Below are positions 53,534-62,710 of a stretch of 64,000 nucleotides of DNA, piece by piece. The notes beneath the pieces were generated by a model. That model ran no database searches. It saw only the letters and a program-made list of their open reading frames with translations, and was not told the origin of the DNA. The position numbers were made by a program, and so were the translations under genes. Every line of letters starts with the position of its first letter. The first letter of the stretch is position 1. The DNA comes from Fulvimarina sp039652615 (GTDB lineage Bacteria > Pseudomonadota > Alphaproteobacteria > Rhizobiales > Rhizobiaceae), in the NCBI RefSeq assembly GCF_039652615.1, contig NZ_JBDJAC010000011.1:62001-126000 (forward strand), given 5' to 3'.

Positions 53534-55330
53534 ATGAAGTTCCTGAGTTCTTCCCCCAGAAGTGATCCCTCCGCAGTTCTCGATGCCCTGAGTAACTCGC
53601 TCGCGTTCATCGAGTTCGACCCGTCAGGTCAGGTCGTTAGTGCGAACGACGTCTTCTGCCGCATCCTCGGCTACGAAAAGAGCGAGCTGAACGGCAAGCA
53701 TCACAGGGCCTTCCTCTCCTCCGAGGATGCCGCTGCCCCGTCCTATCGCGACTTCTGGGCGAAGCTCGCCCGGGGGGAGACGCATTTTGGAGAGTTCAAG
53801 CGGATCGCCAAGTCTGGCAAGGAAATTTGGCTTCGCGCCTCCTACAACCCGATCAAGAATCGGAAAGGCAAGGTTGTCGGCGTCATCAAACAGGCGACCG
53901 ATATCACGGAGGAGCGGCGCCAGCACGTCGAGACGGGCGCGAAGATGTCCGCTCTTTCGCGGATCCAGGCCGTCATCGAGTTCCTGCCGTCGGGTGAAAT
54001 CATCACCGCGAACGAGAACTTCCTGTCTGCGACTGGCTATCGTCTAAGCGAGATCGCAGGATCCCATCATCGGATGTTCATGGACCCGGCCGAGGCCCGG
54101 TCGCCCGAGTATATCGAGTTCTGGCTACGCCTCAATCGCGGCGAGCCGGTGACCGGAGATTTCCGGCGTGTCGGCAAGGGTGGGCGCGAGATCTGGCTCT
54201 ACGCCTCGTACAATCCTGTGTTCGGGCCCTCCGGCGAGATTATCAAGATCGTCAAATTCGCAAGCGACGTCACGGAGCGTGTTCGGGCTGTCAGTACGAT
54301 CAGCGGCGGTTTGTCGCTGTTGGCGCAAAATGATCTGACCTGCCGTCTCGAGGAGCCGTTTTCACCTGAATTCGAGCCGCTCCGTCTAGATTTCAACGCC
54401 TCGCTCGCGCAGATCGGTTCCACCCTGAACCGGATCCTGGAGAGTTCGGATAGTATCCGCCAGGGCACGGAAGAAATTTCAGTCGCCGCAGATGATCTTT
54501 CCCGCAGGACCGAAACCCAGGCCGCCAGCCTCGAGGAAACCGCGGCTGCCCTCGACGAGTTGACGGCGAACGTCAGGAAGACAGCGAAGGACGCAGCTCA
54601 GGCCAGCGATGCCGTCGCAAGCGCCCGAACCGATGCCGTCCGCTCCGGCGAAATCGTCGGAAACGCAATCTCCGCGATGGACTCGATCGAGAGTTCGTCC
54701 CGACAGATCGAGCGAATCATCGGCGTGATCGACGAGATCGCCTTCCAGACCAATCTTCTTGCCCTCAATGCGGGCGTGGAGGCGGCGCGTGCCGGTGAAG
54801 CAGGTCGAGGGTTTGCCGTTGTCGCTTCGGAAGTTCGCGGGCTCGCGCAACGTTCCGCAGAGGCTGCCAAAGAAATCAAGACGCTGATCTCGACGTCCGG
54901 CGACCAGGTCGATCTCGGTGTCAAGCTGGTGAAAGAAACCGGCAGTGCACTCGAGCGGATCGTTCAGCAGATAAACAATGTTAACTCTCTTGTGTCCAAT
55001 ATGGCGAACTCCGTTCAGGAGCAGTCGACGGGTATCGGAGAGGTAAACGTCGCAGTTGGCCAGATGGATCAGGTCACACAGCAAAATGCGGCGATGGTCG
55101 AGGAAACGGCTGCAGCAAGTCGAAGCCTCGCCGACGAGACGGTAAGCCTCAACAAAGCTGTGGGCGAGTTCCGCGTGGACAAAAATACCAGACCCAAGGG
55201 CCGTGAGAGCGCGTCTGTAAGTTTGTCGAAAGCAATGGACAGTAAGACTGTCGTTGCAATGAAGACCGTAGGTCGCGGCGGTGCCCAGCCAAAGCCGCAG
55301 GCCGAAGCCGAGAGTTGGGAGGAATTTTGA
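53534..55330 (+). CDS. Cytosolic PAS-PAS chemoreceptor, first gene of the che operon
   Basis: The protein has 598 residues, no membrane helix. Two PAS domains (about 15-125 and 140-250), each with the GxEIWLxASYNP segment and a following T-D-I/V-T-E-R, lead into a receptor signalling domain with tip IDEIAFQTNLLALNAGVEAA. It ends ESWEEF, an xWxxF tether for CheR/CheB. PAS domains suggest sensing of redox state or internal metabolites. Rhizobial che operons begin with such a soluble receptor (icpA/orf1 position). Its stop overlaps the next ATG by one base. Confidence 0.94.
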   Translation: MKFLSSSPRSDPSAVLDALSNSLAFIEFDPSGQVVSANDVFCRILGYEKSELNGKHHRAFLSSEDAAAPSYRDFWAKLARGETHFGEFKRIAKSGKEIWLRASYNPIKNRKGKVVGVIKQATDITEERRQHVETGAKMSALSRIQAVIEFLPSGEIITANENFLSATGYRLSEIAGSHHRMFMDPAEARSPEYIEFWLRLNRGEPVTGDFRRVGKGGREIWLYASYNPVFGPSGEIIKIVKFASDVTERVRAVSTISGGLSLLAQNDLTCRLEEPFSPEFEPLRLDFNASLAQIGSTLNRILESSDSIRQGTEEISVAADDLSRRTETQAASLEETAAALDELTANVRKTAKDAAQASDAVASARTDAVRSGEIVGNAISAMDSIESSSRQIERIIGVIDEIAFQTNLLALNAGVEAARAGEAGRGFAVVASEVRGLAQRSAEAAKEIKTLISTSGDQVDLGVKLVKETGSALERIVQQINNVNSLVSNMANSVQEQSTGIGEVNVAVGQMDQVTQQNAAMVEETAAASRSLADETVSLNKAVGEFRVDKNTRPKGRESASVSLSKAMDSKTVVAMKTVGRGGAQPKPQAEAESWEEF

Positions 55331-55629
55331 TGACGCAGAAGCAAACACCGGCGCAGGACGATCTGGACTCGCGCTGGATCGATCTTCCGCCGACCCTCGA
55401 CATCGCCTCGGCCGGTCCTCTCGCAGCCCAGCTGCGAACCCTGAAGGGATCCGCGCTCGCAATCGACGCCTCAATGGTCGAGCGGGCGGGGACCCAGGCA
55501 ATTCAAGTGCTTCTGGCCGCGTCCAAGACCTGGCAGGCCGACAACCTCGAATTCAAGATCGCACAGCCCTCGAAGTCGTTCGTGACCAGCCTTGAGCTGA
55601 TTGGCCTGTCGATCGACGATTTTCACTAA
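55330..55629 (+). CDS. cheS: STAS-domain chemotaxis protein, CheS position
   Basis: The protein has 99 residues starting MTQKQTPAQ. A single STAS-like domain: PPTLDIASAGPLAAQLRTL, IDASMVERAGTQAIQVLLAA, then SFVTSLELIGLS. At this place Sinorhizobium meliloti carries CheS, which binds CheA and speeds CheY1-phosphate loss. Size, fold and position all match. TGATG overlap with the receptor gene indicates coupling. Confidence 0.8.
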   Translation: MTQKQTPAQDDLDSRWIDLPPTLDIASAGPLAAQLRTLKGSALAIDASMVERAGTQAIQVLLAASKTWQADNLEFKIAQPSKSFVTSLELIGLSIDDFH

Positions 55630-55658
55630 GAGCCGTCTGGTTCGGAGAGCGATGAAAA

Positions 55659-56021
55659 ATGAAGATGATTCTGACGATCGACGATTCGCGCACGATGCGT
55701 GAAATGCTTCGGCGAACCCTGCAAGATGCAGGTTTCGACGTCAAACAGGCCGAAGACGGCGTGGACGGGCTGGAAAAGCTCGCCGAAGAGCGTCCGGACG
55801 TCATCATCACAGACGTCAACATGCCGCGTATGGACGGGTTGACCTTCATCGAGAACGTTCGTCTCAACGAAGCCTATCGCGGCATCCCCATTCTCGTCCT
55901 CACCACCGAGAGCGACGCCGAGAAGAAGGCCCGCGCCAAGAACGCCGGTGCCACCGGTTGGATCGTCAAGCCTTTCGATCCTCCCAAGCTCGTCACCGCG
56001 ATCAACCGGGTTGCGGCCTGA
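55659..56021 (+). CDS. cheY1: CheY1-type response regulator
   Basis: The protein has 120 residues, a lone receiver: acidic pair IDDS, phosphorylation site Asp52 in TDVNMPRMDG, Thr in LTTES, and the Lys in IVKPFD. In the S. meliloti scheme CheY1 is the phosphate sink that drains signal from CheY2 through CheA. It sits between cheS and cheA. Confidence 0.93.
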   Translation: MKMILTIDDSRTMREMLRRTLQDAGFDVKQAEDGVDGLEKLAEERPDVIITDVNMPRMDGLTFIENVRLNEAYRGIPILVLTTESDAEKKARAKNAGATGWIVKPFDPPKLVTAINRVAA

Positions 56022-56083
56022 GCCGCGCAAGCGGTTTGACGCCCTGCACCAATCCTTTTTGCCTTTGAACCGAAGGATCGACG

Positions 56084-58399
56084 ATGAGTGGGATGGATGA
56101 AATCCGCCAGACCTTCTTCGAAGAATGCGCCGAGCAGCTCGAGGATCTCGAGCAAGGCTTGCTGGCCATGCAGAATGGCGAGTCGGACTCGGAAACCGTT
56201 CATGCGGTGTTCCGAGCCGTGCATTCGATCAAGGGCGGTGCCGGCGCGTTCCACCTGACGGAGCTGGTCGGATTTGCCCACACGTTCGAGAACGTTCTCG
56301 ATGCGGTGCGCTCCGACAAGCTCGCGCCGACGCCGGACGTCCTTGCCATCCTGCTGCGTTCGGCGGACGTGCTTATCGATCTCGTCGAACAGGCGCGCAA
56401 CGAGGAGCCGGTCGATCCGGCGAGCTATGCGGAGGTTGCGCAGGCGCTCGACGGGCTGAAGGGCACTGTTCCCGGCGCTGTGGTTCTTCCCATGGACGAC
56501 GATGACGATGGGATGGGCGATCTCGACTTCACGCCTGTCCAGATTTCTCTCGACGAGCTGATCGACGGCGACGACGAGGGCGGCGAGAATGTTTTCAACA
56601 TCGCGTTCAAGCCGCTTCCCGCGCTCTATGCCAATGCCAATGAGAGCATGCGGCTCATCCGCGAAGTGGTTGCTCTCGGCAAGGCCAAGGTGCGCTGCGA
56701 CCGGAGCGCCATTCCCGATCTCGACACGATCGATCCGGAAGCGGCCTATCTTTCCTGGGACATCCGCCTCGAGACCAGCGCGCCGCGCAGTGCGATCGAA
56801 GAGATTTTCGAATTCGTCGAGGGCGATTGTGAGCTTGCCATCGACAAGGAGTCCGTCGACGGCGACGACGCAGGCGAGCCGGCGCTGGCCGGTGAAGACC
56901 TCGACAATAACGTCGCCAGCCTTTTGGCGATGCTCAATCTCGGCGATCCGGTAACCGACGAGACGCCCGGGGACGACGATCCCGAAGGTGGCCAGGATAT
57001 CCCGTCTTCCGACGACGACACGACCGAAGTGGAAGCCGCAAGCGCCGAAGTTCATCCGGAGGTCGAGACCAAGCGCGTAGAGGCCCAACTTCCCGAAGAA
57101 CAGGTCGAGCATGCCGGCGAGCCCGTCAACGAAGCGGCCAACGAGGCGGCATCTGCTTCGGGCGAAGCGAAAAACCGCAACGCACCGGCCTCGACGAGCA
57201 TCCGCGTCGATCTGGAGCGTGTCGATCGCCTGATCGATCTCGTCGGCGAGCTTGTCATCCATCAGGTGATGCTGTCGCAGCGTGCCCTGCAGGCCGGACT
57301 TGCGCCCGCATCGGAGCTGACGCTCGGTCTCGAAGACCTGGAACAGCTGACGCGTCAGCTTCAGGACAGTGTCATGGCGATCCGCGCGCAGTCGGTCAAA
57401 TCGGTTTTCCAGAAGCTTCCCCGCCTCGTCCGCGAGGTCTGCAGCCTCACGGGTAAGAGCGTCAGGCTCATGACCGAGGGTGAATATACCGAGGTCGACA
57501 AGACCGTCATCGAGCGTCTGTCCGATCCGCTGACGCATATGATCCGCAACGCGATCGACCACGGCATCGAATCGCCGGAAGCCCGGATCGCCGCCGGCAA
57601 GAAGGCGGAGGGCACGATCTGGGTGTCCGCAGCCCACCGCTCCGGCAGGATCGCGATCGAGATCAGCGACGACGGTGCCGGCATCAATCGGGAGCGGGTT
57701 CTGGATATCGCGATCGAGAAGGGCCTGGTTCCCGCCGGAGCCAATCTCACTGACGAAGAGATCGACAACCTGATCTTCCGTCCGGGCTTCTCGACCAAGG
57801 AACAGGCCTCCGAACTTTCGGGTCGCGGCGTCGGCATGGATGTCGTCAAGCAGTCCATCCAGTCGCTCGGCGGACGGGTGTCGATCGCCTCCCAGCCCGG
57901 CGTCGGATCGAAGTTCACACTGAGCCTGCCGCTGACGCTTGCCGTCCTCGATGGCATGATCGTGTCGGCTGGCGACAATACGCTGGTCCTGCCGTTGACC
58001 GCGGTTCTGGAAACGCTGAAGCCCAACCATTCGGACGTGCAGAACTTCTGCAACGAAACGAATCTGATCCGGCTTCGCGATCAGTATCTTCCGGTCATCG
58101 ACGTGGCGCGCTGCCTCGGCTTCCGCAGCGAACAGAAAGAACCAAGCGAGGGTGTGACCGTGCTCGTGGAAAGCGAGAACGGAACCCGGCAGGCCCTTCT
58201 GGTCGATGCGATCCAGGGTCAGCGCCAGGTCGTGATCAAGAGCCTCGAGACCAATTACGGCCGGGTCGACGGTGTATCGGCTGCAACGATCATGGGCGAC
58301 GGGCGTGTCGCTCTCATCCTCGATGTCGATGCCTTGACATCGTCGGGCCGGGCCGAAGGCGGTCCTTCCAAAGAAATCATGTCCATAGCGGCGGAGTAA
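56084..58399 (+). CDS. cheA: Chemotaxis histidine kinase CheA
   Basis: The protein has 771 residues. P1/HPt has the phosphorylated His47 in HSIKGGAGAF; a long acidic Pro/Glu-rich P2-like linker follows (about 150-360, including a DDDDDGMGD stretch). P3 dimerisation is near 375-430. P4 kinase has N-box HMIRNAIDHGIE, DDGAGI and GRGVGMDVV. P5 is a CheW-like domain to the end. It autophosphorylates from ATP in receptor arrays and passes phosphate to CheY1, CheY2 and CheB. Confidence 0.97.
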   Translation: MSGMDEIRQTFFEECAEQLEDLEQGLLAMQNGESDSETVHAVFRAVHSIKGGAGAFHLTELVGFAHTFENVLDAVRSDKLAPTPDVLAILLRSADVLIDLVEQARNEEPVDPASYAEVAQALDGLKGTVPGAVVLPMDDDDDGMGDLDFTPVQISLDELIDGDDEGGENVFNIAFKPLPALYANANESMRLIREVVALGKAKVRCDRSAIPDLDTIDPEAAYLSWDIRLETSAPRSAIEEIFEFVEGDCELAIDKESVDGDDAGEPALAGEDLDNNVASLLAMLNLGDPVTDETPGDDDPEGGQDIPSSDDDTTEVEAASAEVHPEVETKRVEAQLPEEQVEHAGEPVNEAANEAASASGEAKNRNAPASTSIRVDLERVDRLIDLVGELVIHQVMLSQRALQAGLAPASELTLGLEDLEQLTRQLQDSVMAIRAQSVKSVFQKLPRLVREVCSLTGKSVRLMTEGEYTEVDKTVIERLSDPLTHMIRNAIDHGIESPEARIAAGKKAEGTIWVSAAHRSGRIAIEISDDGAGINRERVLDIAIEKGLVPAGANLTDEEIDNLIFRPGFSTKEQASELSGRGVGMDVVKQSIQSLGGRVSIASQPGVGSKFTLSLPLTLAVLDGMIVSAGDNTLVLPLTAVLETLKPNHSDVQNFCNETNLIRLRDQYLPVIDVARCLGFRSEQKEPSEGVTVLVESENGTRQALLVDAIQGQRQVVIKSLETNYGRVDGVSAATIMGDGRVALILDVDALTSSGRAEGGPSKEIMSIAAE

Positions 58400-58404
58400 G
58401 CGTG

Positions 58405-58872
58405 ATGAGTAATACTGTGAGCAAGGAAAGCGGCGAAAAGCGCGAACTCATCTCTTTCCGGATGGCCAAGCAGGAATTCTGCATAGACATCCGGACGGTC
58501 CGGGAGATCCGCGGCTACACGGCGGCAACGCCGCTGCCGAAGACGCCAGACTACATTGTCGGCGTGATCAATCTTCGGGGTACCGTACTGCCGGTCATCG
58601 ATCTCGGCCTGCGCATGGGTCTGAAGGCCATCGAGCCGACGGCGCGCTCGGTCATCATCGTCGTCAAGCTCGGCCAGCAATTGTTCGGCCTGCTCGTCGA
58701 TGCGGTCTCCGACATTCTGGGTGTGACCGAAGACATGATCCAGCCGAATCCCGATCTCAACAACGAGCGGGCTCGCTCCTTCGTCTCGGGTATGATGACG
58801 ATCGACGACCGGATGATCGCGATCATCGAAGCGGCGAGCATTCATCCCCAGCGCATGGATATCGCGGCATGA
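58405..58872 (+). CDS. cheW: Chemotaxis adaptor CheW
   Basis: The protein has 155 residues from ATG 58405 (a GTG one codon upstream is possible). Typical CheW: REIRGYTAATPLPKTPDYIV, GVINLRGTVLPVIDLGLRMG, GLLVDAVSDIL. It couples receptors to CheA. Its end overlaps cheR by 4 bases. Confidence 0.96.
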   Translation: MSNTVSKESGEKRELISFRMAKQEFCIDIRTVREIRGYTAATPLPKTPDYIVGVINLRGTVLPVIDLGLRMGLKAIEPTARSVIIVVKLGQQLFGLLVDAVSDILGVTEDMIQPNPDLNNERARSFVSGMMTIDDRMIAIIEAASIHPQRMDIAA

Positions 58873-59786
58873 CCTCGGCAGCTCCTGCTCTTCGTTCGAA
58901 GGCTGCGGGCGCACCAGCAGCCGGAGCGGCTGCGGCACGGGGCGAGCGCGCGAGCGAGTTCGAGCTCTCGGAAAAGGACTTCAAGACGATTGCCGCGGTC
59001 ATCTACGAGGATGCGGGCATTGTCCTCAAGCCGTTCAAGATGGCGCTCGTCTATTCGCGTCTCGCCAAGCGCGTGCGCAAGCTGGGCCTGTCCGGCTTTC
59101 AGGATTACTGCAACCTGATCACCAGCGAGGCCGGGAAGGCGGAGCGGCGCGAGATGCTCGCGTCCCTGACGACGAACGTCACCCATTTCTTCCGCGAGAA
59201 CCATCATTTCGAGCATATGCGCGAAGTGACGCTCCCGCCGCTGATCGAGGCGGCCAAGAAAGGCGGACGCGTGCGGTTCTGGTCGGCAGGCTGTTCGAAC
59301 GGGCACGAGCCCTATTCGATCGCGATGACGATCCTGTCGATGATGCCGGACGCCCCGAAATACGACATCAAGATTCTCGCCACCGATATCGATCCCTATG
59401 TGGTCGCCTTCGGCAAGGCGGGCGTCTACGACGACGCCGCCGTGGAACCGGTGGCTCCGAATCTGAAGAAGCGCTGGTTCACGCCGAAGGGTGGGGGCAA
59501 GCAGTACGAAGCGGTCGCCGAAATGCGCAGCATGATCGCCTTTCGCGAACTGAACCTGATCGGTCCGTGGCCGATGAGCGGTGTCTTCGATGCGATCTTC
59601 TGCCGCAATGTCCTCATCTATTTCGACGAGGCAACCCGCGAGGCCATCTGGCACCGCTTCTGCGATAAGCTCGATCCGGCCGGCTACCTCTATGTGGGTC
59701 ATTCCGAGCGTGTCAGCGGTGCCGCGACCCAGCATCTGGCGGTCGAGGCCTCGACGACATACCGCCTGAAGGGAGGATCGCGATGA
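58869..59786 (+). CDS. cheR: Chemotaxis methyltransferase CheR
   Basis: The protein has 305 residues with an Ala-rich, low-complexity start of about 30 residues. The all-helical N-domain is followed by the SAM fold: FWSAGCSNGHEPYSIAM, ILATDIDPYVV, FDAIFCRNVLIYFD. It methylates receptor glutamates. Its presence and the xWxxF receptor tails fit tethered adaptation. ATGA overlap with cheB. Confidence 0.96.
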   Translation: MTSAAPALRSKAAGAPAAGAAAARGERASEFELSEKDFKTIAAVIYEDAGIVLKPFKMALVYSRLAKRVRKLGLSGFQDYCNLITSEAGKAERREMLASLTTNVTHFFRENHHFEHMREVTLPPLIEAAKKGGRVRFWSAGCSNGHEPYSIAMTILSMMPDAPKYDIKILATDIDPYVVAFGKAGVYDDAAVEPVAPNLKKRWFTPKGGGKQYEAVAEMRSMIAFRELNLIGPWPMSGVFDAIFCRNVLIYFDEATREAIWHRFCDKLDPAGYLYVGHSERVSGAATQHLAVEASTTYRLKGGSR

Positions 59787-60805
59787 GCCCGGTCAAGGTC
59801 ATCATCGTCGATGATTCCGCGACGATGCGGATGCTTCTGCGCAACGCCCTGAAGCAGGAAGACGATATCACCATCGTCGGCGAAGCGAAAAGCGCGGCCG
59901 ATGCACGCCAGAAGATCAAGGAGCTCAATCCCGATGTCGTGACGCTCGACGTCGAGATGCCGGGAATGGACGGTCTGGAGTTTCTGGAAAAGATCATGCG
60001 GTTGCGGCCGATGCCGGTCATCATGGTCTCCTCCCTGACGGCACCTGGAGCGTCCGCGGCGATCACCGCGCTCGAATACGGCGCGTTCGATTGTGTGGGA
60101 AAGCCCAATGGCTCGGCCGGCTCGACCTTCGACGCCCTTCCGAACCTGATCCGGCAGGCTGCGTCCGCCGGACGGCGCATCAGCCAGCGCACATCGCGCT
60201 CGGCGGAGGGCCCGGCGCCAGCTTCTGCCAATCACCAGCGCAAGACCGCCTGGCCCGACATTGTCGGCATCGGCGCCTCGACTGGCGGCGTGGAGGCCCT
60301 GATCGCGCTCTTGTCGGACTATCCCGAGGACTGTCCGCCGACGGTGATCGTCCAGCATATGCCGGAAACCTTCACCGCCTCGTTCGCCAGCCGCCTGGAC
60401 CGCGCCTGCAAGGCGAAGGTCTCGGAGGCACGGGACGGAGATCCACTGACCCGCGGCCATATCTATCTTGCGCGCGGTGGCCGGCATCTGGTCGTGAAGA
60501 AGGCAGGCGTTGCCCGTTGCGTCTATCGTGACCAGGAGCCGGTTCAGGGCCATCGCCCGTCCGTCGACGTGCTCTTCAAATCGGTTGCCGAGCAATATGG
60601 CGGGTCGGCCAGCGGTATCCTTTTGACAGGCATGGGCCGGGACGGCGCCCAGGGACTTCTGACGATCCGCGAGGCGGGCGGGCGCACTGTTGCACAGGAT
60701 GAGGCAACCTCACTCGTGTATGGCATGCCGCGAGCTGCCCATGAGATCGGCGCGGTGAACAAGGGAACGCCGCTCAAGAAAATAACAGCCGAAATGTTCG
60801 GCTAG
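59783..60805 (+). CDS. cheB: Chemotaxis methylesterase CheB
   Basis: The protein has 340 residues. Receiver domain with Asp56 in LDVEMPGMDGLEF, linker about 125-155, then methylesterase domain with GASTGG (Ser), VQHMPETFT (His) and TGMGRDGAQG (Asp) as the triad. It removes methyl groups from receptors when phosphorylated by CheA. Confidence 0.97.
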   Translation: MSPVKVIIVDDSATMRMLLRNALKQEDDITIVGEAKSAADARQKIKELNPDVVTLDVEMPGMDGLEFLEKIMRLRPMPVIMVSSLTAPGASAAITALEYGAFDCVGKPNGSAGSTFDALPNLIRQAASAGRRISQRTSRSAEGPAPASANHQRKTAWPDIVGIGASTGGVEALIALLSDYPEDCPPTVIVQHMPETFTASFASRLDRACKAKVSEARDGDPLTRGHIYLARGGRHLVVKKAGVARCVYRDQEPVQGHRPSVDVLFKSVAEQYGGSASGILLTGMGRDGAQGLLTIREAGGRTVAQDEATSLVYGMPRAAHEIGAVNKGTPLKKITAEMFG

Positions 60806-60922
60806 ATCGCATCCCTCGCGAATGGGGGAGCGGTCTCAAGAAGATCTAAACGTTGATGACGTACACGCGAACGCACAGGTCGGTTGGCAGGCGCCCGACC
60901 CGGCACAAGGATGGTGGGTAAG

Positions 60923-61312
60923 ATGGCCTCTAAAAAAGCTTTGAAGGTTCTGATCGCGGACGACCACCGGACAAGTCGCATGCTCGTCGTGGATGCGCTG
61001 CATCAGCTTGGTATTCCGAACGTAACCTATGCGGGTGACGGGGAAGAAGCCCTCAAGATGATGATGGCGAGCCCGTCGCACATGGTGATCTCGGACTTCA
61101 ACATGCCAAAGCTCGACGGGCTTCAGCTTCTCAAGGCGCTGAGAAGCTATCGCCCCACGGCGAAGACGCCTTTCATCATCCTCAGCGGACGCGGTGACCG
61201 TGAACTCGTGCAGAAGGCGATCACGCTCGGAGCGAACAACTATCTGCTCAAGCCGATCACGGTTCCTGTCCTCCAGAAAACGATCGAAGCGGTCGTGGGT
61301 CGTTTACAATGA
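60923..61312 (+). CDS. cheY2: CheY2-type motor response regulator
   Basis: The protein has 129 residues from MASKKALKVLIADDHRTSRM; in-frame ATGs at 60884 and 60911 are weaker choices. A receiver with Asp58 in SDFNMPKLDG and Lys in LLKPITV. In S. meliloti the equivalent is the regulator that acts on the motor. It overlaps cheD by 4 bases. Confidence 0.92.
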   Translation: MASKKALKVLIADDHRTSRMLVVDALHQLGIPNVTYAGDGEEALKMMMASPSHMVISDFNMPKLDGLQLLKALRSYRPTAKTPFIILSGRGDRELVQKAITLGANNYLLKPITVPVLQKTIEAVVGRLQ

Positions 61313-61854
61313 ACTCGTTCAAGAGCACCCAGAGAAAACACAACGTCATTCAGGGTGAGGCCTACGTCACGAATCAGGATATCATTCTGACGACCCTTCT
61401 CGGTTCCTGCGTTGCAGCCTGCATCTGCGACCGCGATGCCGGCGTCGGGGGGATGAACCACTTTTTGCTTCCCGGCGAGGGCGGCAATGGTGTCGGCAGC
61501 CGATCGGAAAGTTACGGGGCCTATCTGATGGAGGTGCTCGTCAACGGGCTCCTGAAGAAGGGGGCACGGCGCCATGCGCTGGAGGCCAAGATCTTCGGTG
61601 GCGCGCGCACGATGGGGCTTCAGACCGATATCGGCGCGCGGAACGCGGAGTTCGCGGTGCGCTTTCTGGCGATGGAAGGTATTCCGACCGCCTGCGTCGA
61701 TGTCGGCGGTGTTCAGGGACGGCGTATCGAATATTTTCCTTTGAGCGGCCGTTCGCGGCGCCTGCTCTTGAGCGACAAGAGCGCGCCCATCGTCGCGCGG
61801 CCGACCTTTACCCCGCCGCCTTCGTCTTCGCTCGGCGAAGTCGAATTCTTCTGA
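61309..61854 (+). CDS. cheD: Chemoreceptor glutamine deamidase CheD
   Basis: The protein has 181 residues. TLLGSCVAACICD carries the catalytic Cys, GGMNHFLLPG the His, and AKIFGGARTM the conserved core. It converts receptor Gln to Glu and can bind CheY-like proteins. In order with rhizobial operons, between cheY2 and cheT. Confidence 0.95.
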   Translation: MNSFKSTQRKHNVIQGEAYVTNQDIILTTLLGSCVAACICDRDAGVGGMNHFLLPGEGGNGVGSRSESYGAYLMEVLVNGLLKKGARRHALEAKIFGGARTMGLQTDIGARNAEFAVRFLAMEGIPTACVDVGGVQGRRIEYFPLSGRSRRLLLSDKSAPIVARPTFTPPPSSSLGEVEFF

Positions 61855-61864
61855 TCTTGCATGG

Positions 61865-62293
61865 ATGGCCGGTTCAATGGATTGTGCGACAGCCGAAAAA
61901 CTCGACAATGAATTCGACAAGGCGGAGGACAGCGGACTTTTCCTGTCCAATCTGATCGTCGCCATTGCCGACGAGGTGAATTTGACCGCCCATGCGGTGG
62001 AAGAACTGGGCGATGTCTTCGGCGAAGCCGACAACCTCGACGCCAATGCCATGGTCAAGCTCCAGGCGATCGACCGGAATGCGCAAATCCTGTCGAACCT
62101 CGCGCGCCTGCTTGAAAGCGTTTCGCTGACGATCCCCTTCGAGACGAAGGTGGAGAGGGAGGTTGTCCAGCAGTCTCTGCTCATGAGCGATCTGTGTTAT
62201 CGCCTCATGGCGACGACGGAGCCGACCATCACAGACGTGGATCCGGTCGAGGCGCACGATGTGACCGAGGCGGGCGAGTCCGAGTATTTTTGA
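61865..62293 (+). CDS. cheT: CheT-like protein with DxxxQ motif
   Basis: The protein has 142 residues, mostly helical and acidic, last gene of the operon. Position after cheD is that of S. meliloti CheT, reported to have a CheZ-like DxxxQ phosphatase helix acting on CheY1-phosphate. Here AIDRNAQILSNLARLLESV carries D70-R-N-A-Q74 on a predicted helix, an exact DxxxQ. An ATG at 61877 would shorten it by four residues. Phosphatase activity is inferred. Confidence 0.75.
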   Translation: MAGSMDCATAEKLDNEFDKAEDSGLFLSNLIVAIADEVNLTAHAVEELGDVFGEADNLDANAMVKLQAIDRNAQILSNLARLLESVSLTIPFETKVEREVVQQSLLMSDLCYRLMATTEPTITDVDPVEAHDVTEAGESEYF

Positions 62294-62324
62294 CGTCCCG
62301 CGCCCGGATGGCCGGGCGCAGAGA

Positions 62325-62460
62325 CCGACAGACGTTTAAGCCATTCGCCGGACGCGGATTGATCCATCGGGTCAATCCGCGTCCGGTTTTCTGTCTGTGG
62401 ATATTTTCAAACCATCGGCTTCGGAAGACCGTCGGTAGCCCGGATGGCGTCTTGAACTGT
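62325..62460 (+). repeat. Dispersed intergenic repeat, copy C (H-X order) with che operon terminator
   Basis: CCGGACGCGGATTGA, nine bases, TCAATCCGCGTCCGG (62348-62386) is a perfect 15-bp stem followed by TTTT, a good terminator for the che operon, 55 bases after cheT. The H part is followed, not preceded, by the X part (TTCAAACCATCGGCTTCGG, then GTCGGTAGCCCGGATGGCG), reversing the module order of copies A and B. The bases before the hairpin (GTTTAAGCCATTCGCCGG) match the end of X. Confidence 0.8.
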
Positions 62461-62634
62461 CGCCGGGATCGAGCGATGCGGCCGCAATCTTGTCGTTCCG
62501 AGACTGTGAGTTTTCTGGCTTGAGGAATGATGCGGACCCGGTGGGCTACGCAACGGTCAATCCGCCGTCGAGCGTTTTCGCCAAACCGGCAAGAGCTGCC
62601 GGACCAGGTATCGTGCAAATGATAGCATGAGAAG

Positions 62635-62710
<76 letters not shown>

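Noticed and set aside
55874..58030. 718-codon minus-strand open frame opposite cheA
   Set aside because: An Arg/Asp/Leu-rich shadow with no motif; cheA on the other strand is intact and fully conserved.
3426..62500. Dispersed repeats as a CRISPR array
   Set aside because: Copies are tens of kilobases apart, occur in both orientations and have no regular spacers; no cas genes are present.
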